Shown piece by piece: positions 1 through 11,188 of a DNA stretch of 64,000 bases. Location: assembly GCA_028554645.1 (NCBI GenBank), contig JAQOOI010000064.1, forward strand, positions 310,001-374,000, read 5' to 3'. The position numbers were made by a program, and so were the translations under genes. Every line of letters starts with the position of its first letter. Position 1 is the first letter of the stretch. The notes beneath the pieces are model-generated. The model was not told where the DNA came from. It worked only from the letters and a program-made list of their open reading frames with translations, and did not search any database. The stretch comes from Omphalotus guepiniiformis. Taxonomy: Eukaryota > Basidiomycota > Agaricomycetes > Agaricales > Omphalotaceae.

Positions 1-143
1 AGATATTGGGGGTATTTGTCCAAACGAGTCCGAGATTATCTACACATAAGACGATCCATAAATCCTGCCGCTGCAGCAAAGTAAGAGTTGGGAAGGAGGT
101 TTGAAAAAAAGTCAAGACGACGTGCCTGACACTGCACCAGATG

Positions 144-725
144 CTAAGACGTGACCTTCGGCCTAACTGCATTCTTCTTGGATTTCGTTTTCCGCTTTCC
201 CTTGTTCTTCGAGGACGATTTCCGCTTCTTTATCTTGGGGGTAGCAGGGGTGGGGGCCGGTTTGGGAATGAGCGTCGGCGTCGCAGTAGGCGCTGCCCCT
301 CGTACTCTTATTTTGCCACCCTTTAGAGTTTCAGTAACGATAGGGCTTGCAGCTGGCCTGAATTTGAACTCCTTCGAATACCTGCACGCCAGCTTTGGTT
401 CAGCGGGAAAGCCATCACAGTCTTCAACACACCTATTCGCATGAACTACTTTTGGCGTCTGGGGCCCCACCCAGCTTGCCTTTCTCATGGAGAACGCTAG
501 CCAGAACAGAAATCCGAGGAATAAAAGCAGTGCTGCTCGTTTAAATGGTGACGGTGTGGGCTGGTGGAATCTGGGATCTTCTACAGGTTCTGCCTCCGCT
601 ACTTGGGTGGCAGATTCCTGCTCCTCTTGTTCCTCGTTCTGCGGAACATCTTCATTTTCAAGAAGGCCTTGATTTTCGTCAGAAGTAGGCTCGAGCTCAT
701 ATCTACTCGCAGGGTCTCTGGACAT
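144..725 (-). CDS. hypothetical single-pass membrane protein
   Basis: This is an uninterrupted 193-residue reading frame that I do not recognise. The first 60 residues are acidic and rich in Glu and Gln. One hydrophobic helix at about residues 64-80 (AALLLFLGFLFWLAFSM) follows. The second half has two Cys pairs (CVEDC and a later Cys) and ends in a strongly basic tail of Lys, Arg and Ser. The layout suggests a type II membrane protein with an acidic cytosolic N-terminus and a basic C-terminus, but the topology is inference. The start is the first Met of the frame. The gene is divergent from the amidase at 1168. No function is proposed. Confidence 0.6.
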   Translation of the reverse strand: MSRDPASRYELEPTSDENQGLLENEDVPQNEEQEEQESATQVAEAEPVEDPRFHQPTPSPFKRAALLLFLGFLFWLAFSMRKASWVGPQTPKVVHANRCVEDCDGFPAEPKLACRYSKEFKFRPAASPIVTETLKGGKIRVRGAAPTATPTLIPKPAPTPATPKIKKRKSSSKNKGKRKTKSKKNAVRPKVTS

Positions 726-1167
726 GGTGGTTACTGGGTATGTCTTTGACGGTCGGAGTTCGAAATTGCTTCCTTCTTACTATCTCAGTCCGTACTGTCT
801 CGAAGTCACTATCGCTGTCGGTGTAGTAGAAGTGATCAACGTCGAGATTCTAAACTGTATGCGTATTATCAATCTCAAATCCATTTCACAGAGAAAAACT
901 GGTATGAGAACTGTACTTCACACCACAGGCTTAATCGGAGTTGTACTATCATGGATTGGATTCAAAACATCGATTTTCAAGTTCTTGCACACCATATTTC
1001 CAGGTAGTCTGTTACTGAACTCGAAATCACAGGGCTATATGAGGTCTACATCGACTGCTGCTCGGAAAGCCTGCCGGAGAACTGCCGGATAATGGATTGC
1101 ATCTCGGATCCCTGGCCCAACTTATCCTGTTCTCACCAGCGGTATCGTATCTTGTCGATAGACAACC
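726..1167. other. intergenic, divergent promoter region
   Basis: About 440 bp lie between the divergent hypothetical gene and the amidase. I see no conserved coding signal or repeat here. It presumably holds both promoters. Confidence 0.5.
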
Positions 1168-2645
1168 ATGACCGAATACTTCCGCCTCACTGCTACTCAA
1201 GCACTGGCCTTGATTCGAGAAGACAAACTCTCTGTGGAAGAATACGCTAGATCCTTGTTGGAAAGAATCAACGCAAGGGACGAGCATGTCAAAGCATGGG
1301 CTTATATCAACCCAGAAATGGTCCTCGCACAGGCTCAGGCGCTTGATAAGTTGCCCAAAGAACAGCGAGGTCCGTTGCATGGAATCGCTATCGGAGTCAA
1401 GGACGTGATGTATACGAAAGGTGCGCTGAAGCTACTTCTGAGATATGCGCTGAACTTACATGTTCAAGACATGCCAACGCAGCACAACTCGCCGATATAC
1501 AAAGATCATGCGCCAGCGGTAGATGCTGGCCCTGTCATGATACTGCGAAGTTCAGGAGCCTTGATATTTGGTACGCACGCTTTCAATCCAACACCTCAGT
1601 GCACGCTTCAATAATCCAACACAGGAAAGACTACTACCACTGTGTTCGCTTCAGTCACCGTCGGACCCGACACCATGAATCCGCATGACCCTAAGCGTAC
1701 GCCCGGTGGGTCTTCATCAGGCTCAGCTGCCGCTGTAGGCGACATGCAAGTCCCACTTTCACTTGGTACTCAAACAGTCGGTAGCACCATCCGCCCTGCA
1801 TCGTTCAACGGTGTCTTTGGGTTAAAGCCTACTTGGGGTGCAATTTCAAGGGAGGGCCTGAAGGTCTATTCCCTTAACCTCGATACTCTCGGTATCTTCG
1901 CGCGCAGCGTCGCGGACTTGCAGCTCCTCGCGGACGTGTTTCACCTCAGTGATGACCAGATACCTCCCCCTTTCGTGATTAAAGGGGCCAAGTTCGCAAC
2001 CTGTAAGACACACATATGGCCGGAAGCTGGTCCTGGGACCGTGGAAGCGATGAGGAAGGCAGTAGACCTACTCAAAACAGAGGGAGCAGAGGTGGAGGAG
2101 TTGGAGTTACCGTCGGAATTTAGCGACATGAAAACGTTGGGTGTTTGTATGATGCAAGGAGACGGGGGCGTGAGCTTTCTCGGCGAATATCTCACATCCA
2201 AGGACAAATTATTGGAAGATCTGGTGGGACTGGTAGAGAACAGTTCTGGGTTTTCGAGACAACAACATCTGGAGGCGATGGACAGAATCGCCGCTCTGCG
2301 TCCTGTGATTGATTCGATTGCTCGACCTTATGCGGCTATAATCACCCCCAGTGCAGTAGACGAAGCACCGGAGGGTCTAGCAAGTACAGGATCTCCGGCC
2401 TTCAATGCGATGTGGACGGTGAGTTTCCACAAAGGCTGAATGCTTTCCCCGAAATGTCCTGATGCCATAGACTACCGCAGGCTTTGCACTTGCCGGTCAT
2501 CAATATACCAGGATTCAAAGGCGCGAATGGAATGCCTATTGGGCTATCCTTGGTTGCTCCGAGATATCACGACAGACATTTATTGAATGTAGCTGGGGAG
2601 GTCGCAAACGTATTTGCTGTTGGTGGCTGGCAGTCCAGTCTGTAA
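1168..2645 (+). CDS. amidase signature family enzyme (GatA/acetamidase-like)
   Basis: Four exons (1168-1420, 1469-1570, 1625-2418, 2481-2645) give 437 residues in frame. The protein hydrolyses an amide bond. The amidase-signature fold is shown by the catalytic Lys in GIAIGVKD, the Gly/Ser-rich loop GGSSSGSAAAVG with the cis-Ser, and GTQTVGSTIRPAS carrying the nucleophile Ser. The exon 2 to 3 join gives the family motif IFGKTTTTVFA, and the last join gives the C-terminal ALHLPVINIPGF. Intron 1 is 48 nt and contains no stop, so unspliced mRNA would still be translatable. The substrate cannot be read from the sequence. It resembles the soluble fungal amidases rather than mitochondrial GatA, since I see no leader peptide. 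Confidence 0.9.
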
Positions 2646-3364
2646 TGAAGAATGCTCATCGATTGAAAAGGTATGAATTGATTAAAATGTACTCATATGT
2701 TGTATATACGAAAACCGCAGAATCGTACTTGCTGCAATTTCAAATAGGAACCACCGTTCTCCTAGTTGTCTTGTATCGTCGAAATGAGCAGCAGCATCAA
2801 ACTTCTCTTCGAAGAATCTATGATGGGTGACGCTTTAAGAGCCTGTCATTTGCGCGCGCTCCTTTATGCACCTGAACATTCGAATGCCTACCGGCTCTCG
2901 TCAACATGATATACACATCAAGCAGGCTTCAAAATGTACGGAAAGACGCGAACGTACCGTATATGCATGACTAACTTCAACAGAAACCGAGCAACGTTCA
3001 CACGAAAACAGAAATCTAATAGTCAAGGAGCGTATGGCTTGTAAAATAGGGTATAACTGGATTGGCCCTCTTCCGAGTGACAAGCTCGGAAACACGGCTG
3101 GAACGCACCGGACGCCTGCCCGAGTGAACATCCATCTACGGTAATGGACATGCAAAATCCCATTGCCGTCACCGGTACACATAATCGAGAACTCACACTA
3201 TATACGACTGCGACGTCGCAATAGATATTTAGTATCATTCACCGACACTGCAGCAACGGCTGGTATATGATACGTATATCACCAACTCATTAGCCCCTCG
3301 CCCAAGATAAACCGAAGGGGCGACCGGATACATGAATGTAACGCCTTTACAGTCCGCCCATAGT
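2646..3364. other. convergent intergenic region
   Basis: About 720 bp separate the 3' ends of the amidase and the EH-domain gene. Only short frames are present and I see no repeat or RNA gene. It should hold both 3' UTRs and terminators. Confidence 0.5.
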
Positions 3365-5279
3365 TCAACGCAAAAGATCTCTCGGACGAGCAGTAGCCAA
3401 GGTCGAAGTCCTTATTGGGTTAGGAGTTCTTCCAGCACTTGCCCAGGAACTCATACTACTCAGAGACGTAGCAGAACCCGGGCCTCGAGGCTGCAACTGC
3501 GCTCGACGTAGCTCTTCGTCAATACGCCACATACCCTTAACGAAAGCATCCCGATCCAGGGATCCGCTGTTCATGGGGTCACATTCAGACCTATGAAGCG
3601 ATGGCAGCAATTAGAAGGGCAGAGAAAACAACAAGACAGAAAATTGCTTACCATATATTGCTCAACTTGTCTTTCCCCAATTTTGACCGACTCCATATCA
3701 ACTTCACCACGCGACCTTCTAATTGTTCTTCTGGTCCGACGTGTGTATCGACACCCTCATCCTCTGTTCCATCGGACTTCACATCGCCGTTACTCAGCGG
3801 GTGGGTTCCATCCTCTCCGCCAGTTAACAAGTCAATTGATAATCCCCTCCATCCAGCCGCCTGCCTCGCTTTCCTAGGCAGAGCCATGGCAGGGCTAAGT
3901 AACGAAGGTTTATCCTTCTGGCGCTGTGATTCCGCCTTCCTTCTCTGGATAACGTTCCTGTCAAACACCCCTTCATACCGTTTTCGCGCGACAGCCGGAA
4001 CAGGGGTAGGTCGTGATAGGGATGATGTGTTATTTAAGATGAGCTTCGGCAGACTGCCAACCTTCGAGCCAGGACCAGCTCGGGTGGTAGTAGCGCGTGA
4101 ATTATGAGTCGAAGAGGAAGTCACGGACGTTGTGGTGGCATTGCTCAGATTGCTAAGAATTGAGGAACGGTCTGATCCAGTAGAAGCTCGAGAGGCTGGT
4201 GGAGGGGGTGGTGCGCGGCGCACCCCTGTCGCGGAGGTGGTAGCAGTAGCAAATGAAGATGCACTCGATGCAGTTGAGGAGGAACGAGAAGGGTGGGGAG
4301 GGGGAGACTTGATTGAAGGTGAGCGGGATGAGCTGGCAGACGGGGGGGCTGCGGTGAGAGGACGCTGTGGGAGTTTCGGTGGGGCAGGCTTGCTATTAAC
4401 AGTACTTCCTTGGATCTTCGTCCAATCCATTGTCTGGTTTGAGACAACTATCGGGCTACCTAGAGAAGTTGTGGAAACATTCTCGAAGGATTCGTCCAGG
4501 CTGACAGAGTCAGCATCTGGCTCCGCGTGCTCAGGCCCATTCTCTTGTACATCGTGATCAACAGGATATGTAGCAATAAAACCAGCCACTGATCCTGGCG
4601 TGCTAGGATCTGTATCAGAAGACAGAGAGACCGAATGAAAGGAGGACACCGAGGACGCTGGTGCGTGCCCAGCCTTGCCGTTACTGTTTCGGCTGAGATC
4701 GAGCTTTAAAGGAGGGTATGTGTGCTCAACGGTTAGAGAATCTGACCGTCGAGTGGCAATGGGAAGAAGTGCGGGTTTCGGTGAAGTTGCAGATTTCGAT
4801 GATGAAGCAAAAGACGGGGACTTCAGGTTAGGTACGGACGGTTTTCGAGGTGGTAATGGCGGAGCTTTTGGGGGAGACTCGAAGTTGATTAAAGGAGCAG
4901 TATTGGTATATGTATCCTTCCTCGGTGTATCATGAATCCCATTGCTACGGTTAATTTTGCCATTTGCCTTTACCATAGATGGCTTAACCGGCAGAGGTCC
5001 GTCATCCACTACCCAGTCCTTCAGGTCAATCAGCGACGTTTTCCGGCCCAAATTTGGTGGTGAAGGGGAGGGAGACTTGGATGTCGATCGCTTTGGATGA
5101 GGTGGGGTATGAGGGGCTATGGTCGGCAATGTTGAAGCTGTGGGTGAGAGAGGAGTCTCGAAAAAGTCATCTAGTATTGGTGGTGACCTTGGAATAGATA
5201 TAGGCATTGACGAGGTCCTCGTTGGGGAAGATGGACCAGCGAGAGACTCGAAAACCTTCACTCTCGATTGCACAGACAT
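3365..5279 (-). CDS. EH-domain protein, Irs4/Tax4-like
   Basis: Two exons (5279-3652 and 3590-3365; 61-nt intron with a CTAAT branch site) give 617 residues. Residues 1 to about 470 are a low-complexity Ser/Pro-rich linker with many PPxP stretches. The C-terminus holds an EH domain that starts RYEGVFDRN, passes through VKLIWSRSKLGKDKLSNIW, and after the intron continues SECDPMNSGSLDRDAFVKGMW. That is the pattern of yeast Irs4 and Tax4, which regulate phosphoinositide turnover through the Inp51 5-phosphatase. EH domains bind NPF motifs. I chose the Met in MSVQSRVKVFESLAG; an in-frame Met 23 codons upstream (5348) would overlap the first codon of the divergent ECM15 gene. The link to Inp51 is inferred from family only. 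Confidence 0.8.
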
Positions 5280-5349
5280 AAAGGAGATGGTGGTAAGGTG
5301 CAGGCGACAGCTCACACGCCTTAACTCACAACCACCATCTTCGCCCATT
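5280..5349. promoter_or_regulatory. 70-bp head-to-head promoter, EH protein / ECM15
   Basis: Only 70 bp separate the two divergent start codons. Any transcript with a normal 5' UTR from one gene must start within or beyond the other gene's leader. Confidence 0.6.
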
Positions 5350-6011
5350 ATGTCGGACGATCTATATGCAGTTGCTGGTATATCTTCTTCTTCATCGTAA
5401 TTGTCTGTTATATTCTAAACAGTATCCAGATTTTTGCCTCATTCCAATGGGCACCGGCGAAACCTCTGTGCGATTATAACAAAAAAAGTTCATGCATATC
5501 GGACTTAGTTGAAGCTCGGACACTCAGGTTGCGGAATATATTGCAGAATGTCAGCGTATCCTTGAGAAATCTGGGCTTTCTTTCAAGGTAAGCTCCTTCG
5601 CTTTCAAGTTGGCCAGAGATTAAAGTCTGATGTGACGACAGATGCAGTAAGTCCTCAATGAGACTTGTGTGTGTGATACGAATCTATCTCATGTCTTGAT
5701 CTCCTCTATGCTTCGTTTCCCTTGACAGCGGCTATGGCACGAACTTAGGTACGCTGCGTCCCCGAACAATTCATAATTATATCGCCCCGGTCCTGTTTAA
5801 CCGCTGTTCATTCGCTGATACAGAAGGGCCCTGGTCTGAAGTGAGCAAAGCCATTCACGACTGTCATGCAGCGGTACATGCCAAAGGTGCACCTCGAGTA
5901 GCTACCGACATTCGTATTGGCACTCGCACTGACCGCGAAATTGCTCCTGGCACGGGCAACGAAGGAAAAGTCAAGCGCGTTGAAGATATTTTGGCACTGG
6001 ATAAACAATAG
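5350..6011 (+). CDS. ECM15: Ecm15-like UPF0045 (MTH1187/thiamine-binding fold) protein
   Basis: Six exons (5350-5377, 5430-5467, 5528-5587, 5642-5646, 5729-5748, 5824-6011) total 339 nt and encode 112 residues. The spliced protein has the family marks DFCLIPMGTGETSV, YGTNLEGPWSEV and the TDIRIGTRTD signature near the C-terminus. Its length matches yeast Ecm15 and bacterial MTH1187 proteins, small ferredoxin-like tetramers thought to bind thiamine or its pyrimidine. Exon 4 is only 5 nt (ATGCA). It is flanked by a canonical acceptor (GACAG) and donor (GTAAGT), and is needed both to keep frame and to encode the Met-His before Gly-Tyr-Gly-Thr. The exact role in fungi is unknown. Confidence 0.88.
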
Positions 6012-7483
6012 CTGCACAAAAGAGTTGGGGAAAGCCTAGGTGACACCAGTATCTTATTTTGTAAATGTAACATCACAGATATTGACAAACACGAGAATCT
6101 TAGTCTGAAGTCGCTTTGACTGAGCCGGGCCATTTTTGTATAAACTTCAAGATCTGTCTACTTCCGAAAATACTGCACAGTACTGCACCGCAGTTGGTTC
6201 CTCTTCCAGTCCTCTTGCCTTCTGGATCTAAAGATATATGTGCCACCAGGCCATCGGCCGACATAGATTCATACTCACAAGCATTATACGCACCCTTCGA
6301 GCGCATTTGATAGATGTAAAACAAGGGGCTGTTTTTTCGCATCTATCAAATCAGAGAACCCATTCGCTAATGGTTTTCTCTGTGTAAGAAGATGCATGAA
6401 AGTACCAACAGAAGTTACAGAATCTGCCTTATCCAGCAACTATAATCCGAAAATCCATTTGGTCCGAATTCCCATTCAAACATGATGTTTCTAATCGCAG
6501 ACGGTAAGAAGTACATTCCATTAACTCCAGAATCTTCACCCGTTCTATTCTCAGTGTGAGACTCCTCACCCACTCCCTCCGGGGAATGTGAGTCGTTGCC
6601 CACCCACTCCTTTCCAGGGGTGTGAACGATCCCAATACATTAAAACTCCTTTTTGGGCGTTGCCCGGGTACGGCTAACCTGGACGAGGTGATTGGAGGTG
6701 ATTGGATACTGCATATGTACATAGCAGCCAATCCCGGGTCCGGAGTTGAATGCTACAAGACCATCAACGTTGGTCTCCGCGGCGCGATTTTCACTGCAGC
6801 TGAGAGATCCGACTCGGAGATCTGAAGAATTACGCAAGGGCACTGTGCCGCAAGCCCAGCCGGGAAACTGGCTTGTCTACTTGGGCAATACGCTAGCCAT
6901 ATCTTTCTGTATACTACATCTACCTGTTAAAAAGAATGAGGACAAAAATATTATCATAATTCTTTTTAACTTCTTTTTGAATTCAATAAAATATGTAATA
7001 TTCTCCTTGTCGCAAAGAAGTTGTCAAAACATATCGCGAAGAAGAGAAGGTAGCGCCACCGAAGAATAGTAAGGGGCATAAGAACCTAGGTGACATAGAA
7101 TCTCGATACTGCATTACAGCTCTGTACAGCACTGGTGAGTGCTCTACTTCAGTGTAGCGCTCTGTATAGGCACGTACTAAGCCTTTACATGACCTGAATG
7201 TTTTGCTGATGTGTATGTATTATTACTATCTTTTAGTTCTCTTGTTGTAATCGAGGTGGCTACGGTAGAACTACGGCTGCGGGAAGCATGGTCTATGTAC
7301 AGTTGTATCGCGCGCGAACCGGTATGATACTATGATATGAGTATACCAGCACATGAAGTATTTCATAAAGCTGCGCTGGCATTGTGAATATGGCGTAAGG
7401 TCATCGGTCATCTACAGAACTAACCTATCTCTTTTTACTGTCAATCGTTCTGCTGCTCAGGCCCAGCTGGGATCACTCCCACT
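6012..7483. other. gene-poor stretch
   Basis: About 1.5 kb without a supportable gene. It contains only short frames and an AT-rich segment near 6930-7010. I found no terminal repeats or transposon motifs. Confidence 0.4.
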
Positions 7484-7888
7484 GTCGAAGCCACCGACGA
7501 GATTGATGAACCAGTCACGTCAACTTTTGGATCAAACACGCTGAACTAAAAACGCAGAAAAACACAGTCAAAATCAAGTCAGATTTGAATGACGAACCCG
7601 GGACACACGAGTGGCACAGATGTGAAAATACAAGTCGAGGTGGTAAATCACACTCACCGGTTGCGAAACAGCAATGCCTTCAATTCCTCCGCCAATGGTG
7701 CCACTGTTCTGTCGTTCAGGAGCAGCTTCCGCCGGTACCAGAGCCGTGAACGACGATAGTAGCTCTGAAGAGTCAAGGGCAGAGTCGTAGGAGGACGACA
7801 ATAGTAGCTCTTCAAGTGCAGGATCGTAGGTGGTCCAAAAGCTGGGCCTGCGATAGGGGTGATAACGAAGGGCTATATAGAAAATCAT
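7484..7888 (-). CDS. small hypothetical gene, 5' end uncertain
   Basis: I do not recognise this gene. A minus-strand exon encodes a Ser/Leu/Glu-rich segment with two similar stretches (EELLLSSSYDSA and SELLSSFTA), then GTIGGGIEGIAVSQP. There the frame meets a GTGAGT donor near 7658. A TTTTTAG acceptor near 7589 resumes in frame with FSVFDPKVDV and ends at EQQND-stop. That both splice signals preserve a sensible frame suggests a real gene. The Met at 7888 opens the frame, but an upstream exon near 7965 (starting MKETSSRRP, with a GTGAGT donor) could belong instead; I could not make its phase fit. No domain is visible. Confidence 0.35.
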
Positions 7889-7989
7889 CCGAAGCTGTTA
7901 GAGACAAACTTAATGTCAGTGAGGGACCACAACTCACAAGGACGACGACTCGAAGTCTCTTTCATGATGGCTAGAGGATACTGATGCAG

Positions 7990-9790
7990 ATGCAGAACTG
8001 GCTGCTTTTTAACGGTTGGGATTCCATTTCTTTTTCGGAAGATGAGGTATGGAATTGAGTATTGCCGGCAACCACCGATACACCTGGTGAGCTTCGAAAC
8101 GCAGCATGCGTTTTGAATCTCTCCATACTTATTTTGCTACCCGATCTGGAGCATTTTAGTCATGGCCCACTTGAGATTCCGTCCTCCGCTGTGACAGTCA
8201 TGAAAAGAAAAGCAAGAACACTAAACTTACCACAATGCTTATGGGAGCGTCACCGTGTGACACCACTCTGAGGCGAGCTCAAGCATCAATGATTGAATTA
8301 CACCTCGAGCCACCCACTGAAGATTGACTGCGTCAATTCTGTGATTGCCCTTCCAACGAAACATCCTTGCCCTGAGCTCGGTAGTTGTCATTCTGACCGA
8401 TGGACACGCTTGCCCCCGAGCCTCCATGAGCTCGAATATATGACTAGCCAAGCAACAAAACAAGAAATTGGACCACTGCCGCAACACTGTCGAAGCCCGG
8501 GTCGTCTTCGTCGTGGAATGTCGGACCTAAGATAAAGTGTGTATTTGAGCTCTCGAGCCACTTTGGGTTATTTCACAAGCACCTACTCGCTTGCGTTGCG
8601 CGACTTCAGGCTCAGACTGGGGGTCTTTGCTCCTGGATACTAGTCGCATCGTATATAGCCCGCATCATATCTTGAGGCTAGCCCACAAGTCATGGCCATT
8701 GGAGACGATTGCCCAGGACGAACTAGCTCTGTGGTTTCTGCAGGCAGCACTTCTGTGCACGCAGAATTCAGCGACCACCAAGATGATGATTCTTGCTTCT
8801 TGCCTCCAACTTTGCTCCTTATCATCTTCTGAGCCTCAGCACATCAAGCACCTGAGCCCATCGCCTTTAGTGCACTCCATGGTCTTCCGGCATACCTTCG
8901 TCTCGACACGATCTTTCTAGCCCTAGCCACCCCCCGCGTCTAACTTTCCGAATGCTCGAGTCGTGGACGCATCCTTCCAGCATCACGTGAATGGACCTGG
9001 ACCAGAAGTTCGCGTTAATAAATAGCTTCAAAGCGCGACTGAAACCGTTTTTGACAAAACCAGTACAGGACCAGTATTAACATTGCGATGCGTAACGATT
9101 GCATATATCATGATGTGGAAGGAAAGTGTGGAGTCTCGAAACGGCTTCATTCGAGCAATGCTGACCATGAATACACGGTAGTAAGAGGATTAATGCCGCG
9201 ACAGAATAGATAAACTCTTCAAGATTCAAGGAGAAGTATCGGATAACGTACAACTAGTGCATAGCTGCTTAGATATTCTGAGGACGCAAGAGTCCTAGAG
9301 ACCTACGAGACCAATTAGAAACTTTGGTTCGGTTCGGAAGAGCACAGAAAAGGATTCTCCCCGAGAGGAATCAAAAGATGAGTTCTATGCATCTGAATCT
9401 GCATGCTTGTATCCCTGAAATTCTGAACTATGGTCTTCGCCAGGCTTCACTGGGTATGCGTGAATTGCCCCTCTCGTTGTCCACGTAGTGAAGACTGCAA
9501 AATATGGTCATTTTTCTTTGCTTCTCCAAGTTCGTGGCATCGGGGGCCCCAGAATATGGTCAAAACCACCACCAATTTAAGCCTAGAATTCTTCAAAGGT
9601 TCGCCTTTCGTTCCTGAATCACTGAAGAAAGAAAATAACATGCTGCGATTGACGATTGAAGGAAAGGAATACAGCATATCTTGCAATGAGATATTGTACT
9701 GGCAGGATGGTCTCTGACCCCGTCTAGTAAGTAGTTGAGTAACGAGTTTCGAGCCACTGTCATTGCAGTAACGGGTCGGTACATAATGGG
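7990..9790. other. gene-poor stretch, no supportable gene
   Basis: About 1.8 kb holds only short, low-quality frames on both strands. A plus-strand segment near 8790-8925 looks vaguely like coding sequence broken by stops, but I cannot assign it. No clear repeats. Confidence 0.35.
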
Positions 9791-9795
9791 GATGA

Positions 9796-10800
9796 TGACC
9801 TTAGGTCCTATTTGATATCCACCTTGAGCCACTTGCTCCGCATGCCATGTTTGGACATATGTTTGAATGCCCACCAGATTGCCCGCTTTTCAGGCAGCCC
9901 CGCTTTGCCAACGTCCAACAGCATGTCTAACTCTGTCACTGCATTGTGCAGAGACTCACTCGTCAAATATCCCGGGCCTTGATGTCGATCCGCGAACATA
10001 GTAGTGATGCCATGAACTTCCAGGATCTCAGATCGGCTAGTGCGTACTCTCTACTGAGGCTTTCGGTGAAACTGGCAATTAATACTTTGTTTTCATATTC
10101 TGTTCTTGTCCAGTTGCTAGGAATTATCTTGTAGTCTTCCGTCCACACTCGACTTGTTGCCCAAATCTCTGAGGGAATTGTCCCTGGGTTTCCGAATCTT
10201 ACCTTCACTGGGCTAGGAGTTTTATACCTCCTGGTCTTGGTACCTTTGAGGTTGAAGAGCTAGATATAGCCATGTTTCTTGAAGAAAGATTTTTGTGCGC
10301 TTAGTATGCGTGTATTCGATGGCGGTCTACCCAACATCGTATGCTGGAGGCAGGATATATTATTATAGTATTACGCCTTGACTAGCCCAGTGCTCATCTA
10401 TCAGAGATCACCTGCCATTGGGCAGCACATCTATGGAGCCATGCCCAGAGGTGCCACCGGAGCCATCAGAATTTGTACTCTGGCTCTTCATGAACCCTGG
10501 TGTGCAGTTGCAAAACGGTCATTTCACAGATGGCATGCACCAAGCACGGAAACTTACTTTGTGTGTCATTAATTCCACCTAAGTAATTCATACAATTCAC
10601 TCCAATTGTTTCACTACGCCATGAGTTTGCACTCAAGAAGGCCCGCAGCATCGATTCAAGTGATCGCCTCTTGATCACCTCCGCTGATCAGTCCTGCGCT
10701 TCAAGTTTGTATTTCTTCCTCAATCGGTTCTCGAGGTCAATCTGGAGGCCTGTAGTAGTTTGATAATGTCCAATTCGGGGCCCACGACTTTCAGGTTTAA
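9796..10800 (-). pseudogene. unrecognised multi-exon gene or decaying copy
   Basis: Several minus-strand segments have coding character and splice-like ends. From 5' to 3' they are: a segment near 10790-10685 ending in RLRKKYKLEAQD; one at about 10665-10555 with NSWRSETIGVNCMNYLGG and a GTAAGT donor; a Gly/Ser-rich piece near 10510-10420; and a longer exon from about 10263 containing FGNPGTIPSEIW and WTEDYKIIPSNWTRTEY. That exon stops at 9963. A neighbouring frame continues with protein-like sequence (GITTMFADRH... ending KVDIK-stop, about 9796), which suggests a one-base frameshift near 10020. I do not recognise the family. It may be a pseudogene, or a gene whose structure I cannot resolve by eye. 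Confidence 0.3.
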
Positions 10801-11188
10801 GGTACACTGTTAACGTTGTTGGAAACTATACCAGAATTCAAGGTCAATGTGCTATTGTTGGTGAGTTGCTAACTGCGTATATTTGAAATCGATGGGCTTA
10901 CCTCAGGTATCCACTCATTCATATTGCCGCTCTCAATATCAGGTCATTATGATTTTGAAACTTTCGAGAAGAAAGTGCAATGTTCGTGTGGATATTCTCC
11001 GACCAGGAGGACCAGGTGTGAAAGATTAGTTGAATAGGATGCTCTACATCGATTCTTAAGCCTGTTGAAGGAATTACATTAGGTACGGAGACTACAAACT
11101 ACGAATCTATGAGAGGACTAAATAATCATGAAGATGACCAATCTATCTACAAAAACTGTTCGAAAGCAAATCAAGACGTTCGTGATAA
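10801..11188. other. intergenic, nothing recognised
   Basis: About 390 bp between the unrecognised minus-strand gene and the carrier's stop codon. I see no coding or repeat signal. Confidence 0.35.

Noticed and set aside
3601..4557. Plus-strand frames opposite the EH-domain gene
   Set aside because: Antisense shadows of a Ser/Pro-rich low-complexity gene. No homology is recognised.
6037..7095. CCTAGGTGACA occurring twice about 1 kb apart (near 6037 and 7085)
   Set aside because: An 11-base match without flanking similarity or terminal repeats. Not enough for a mobile element.
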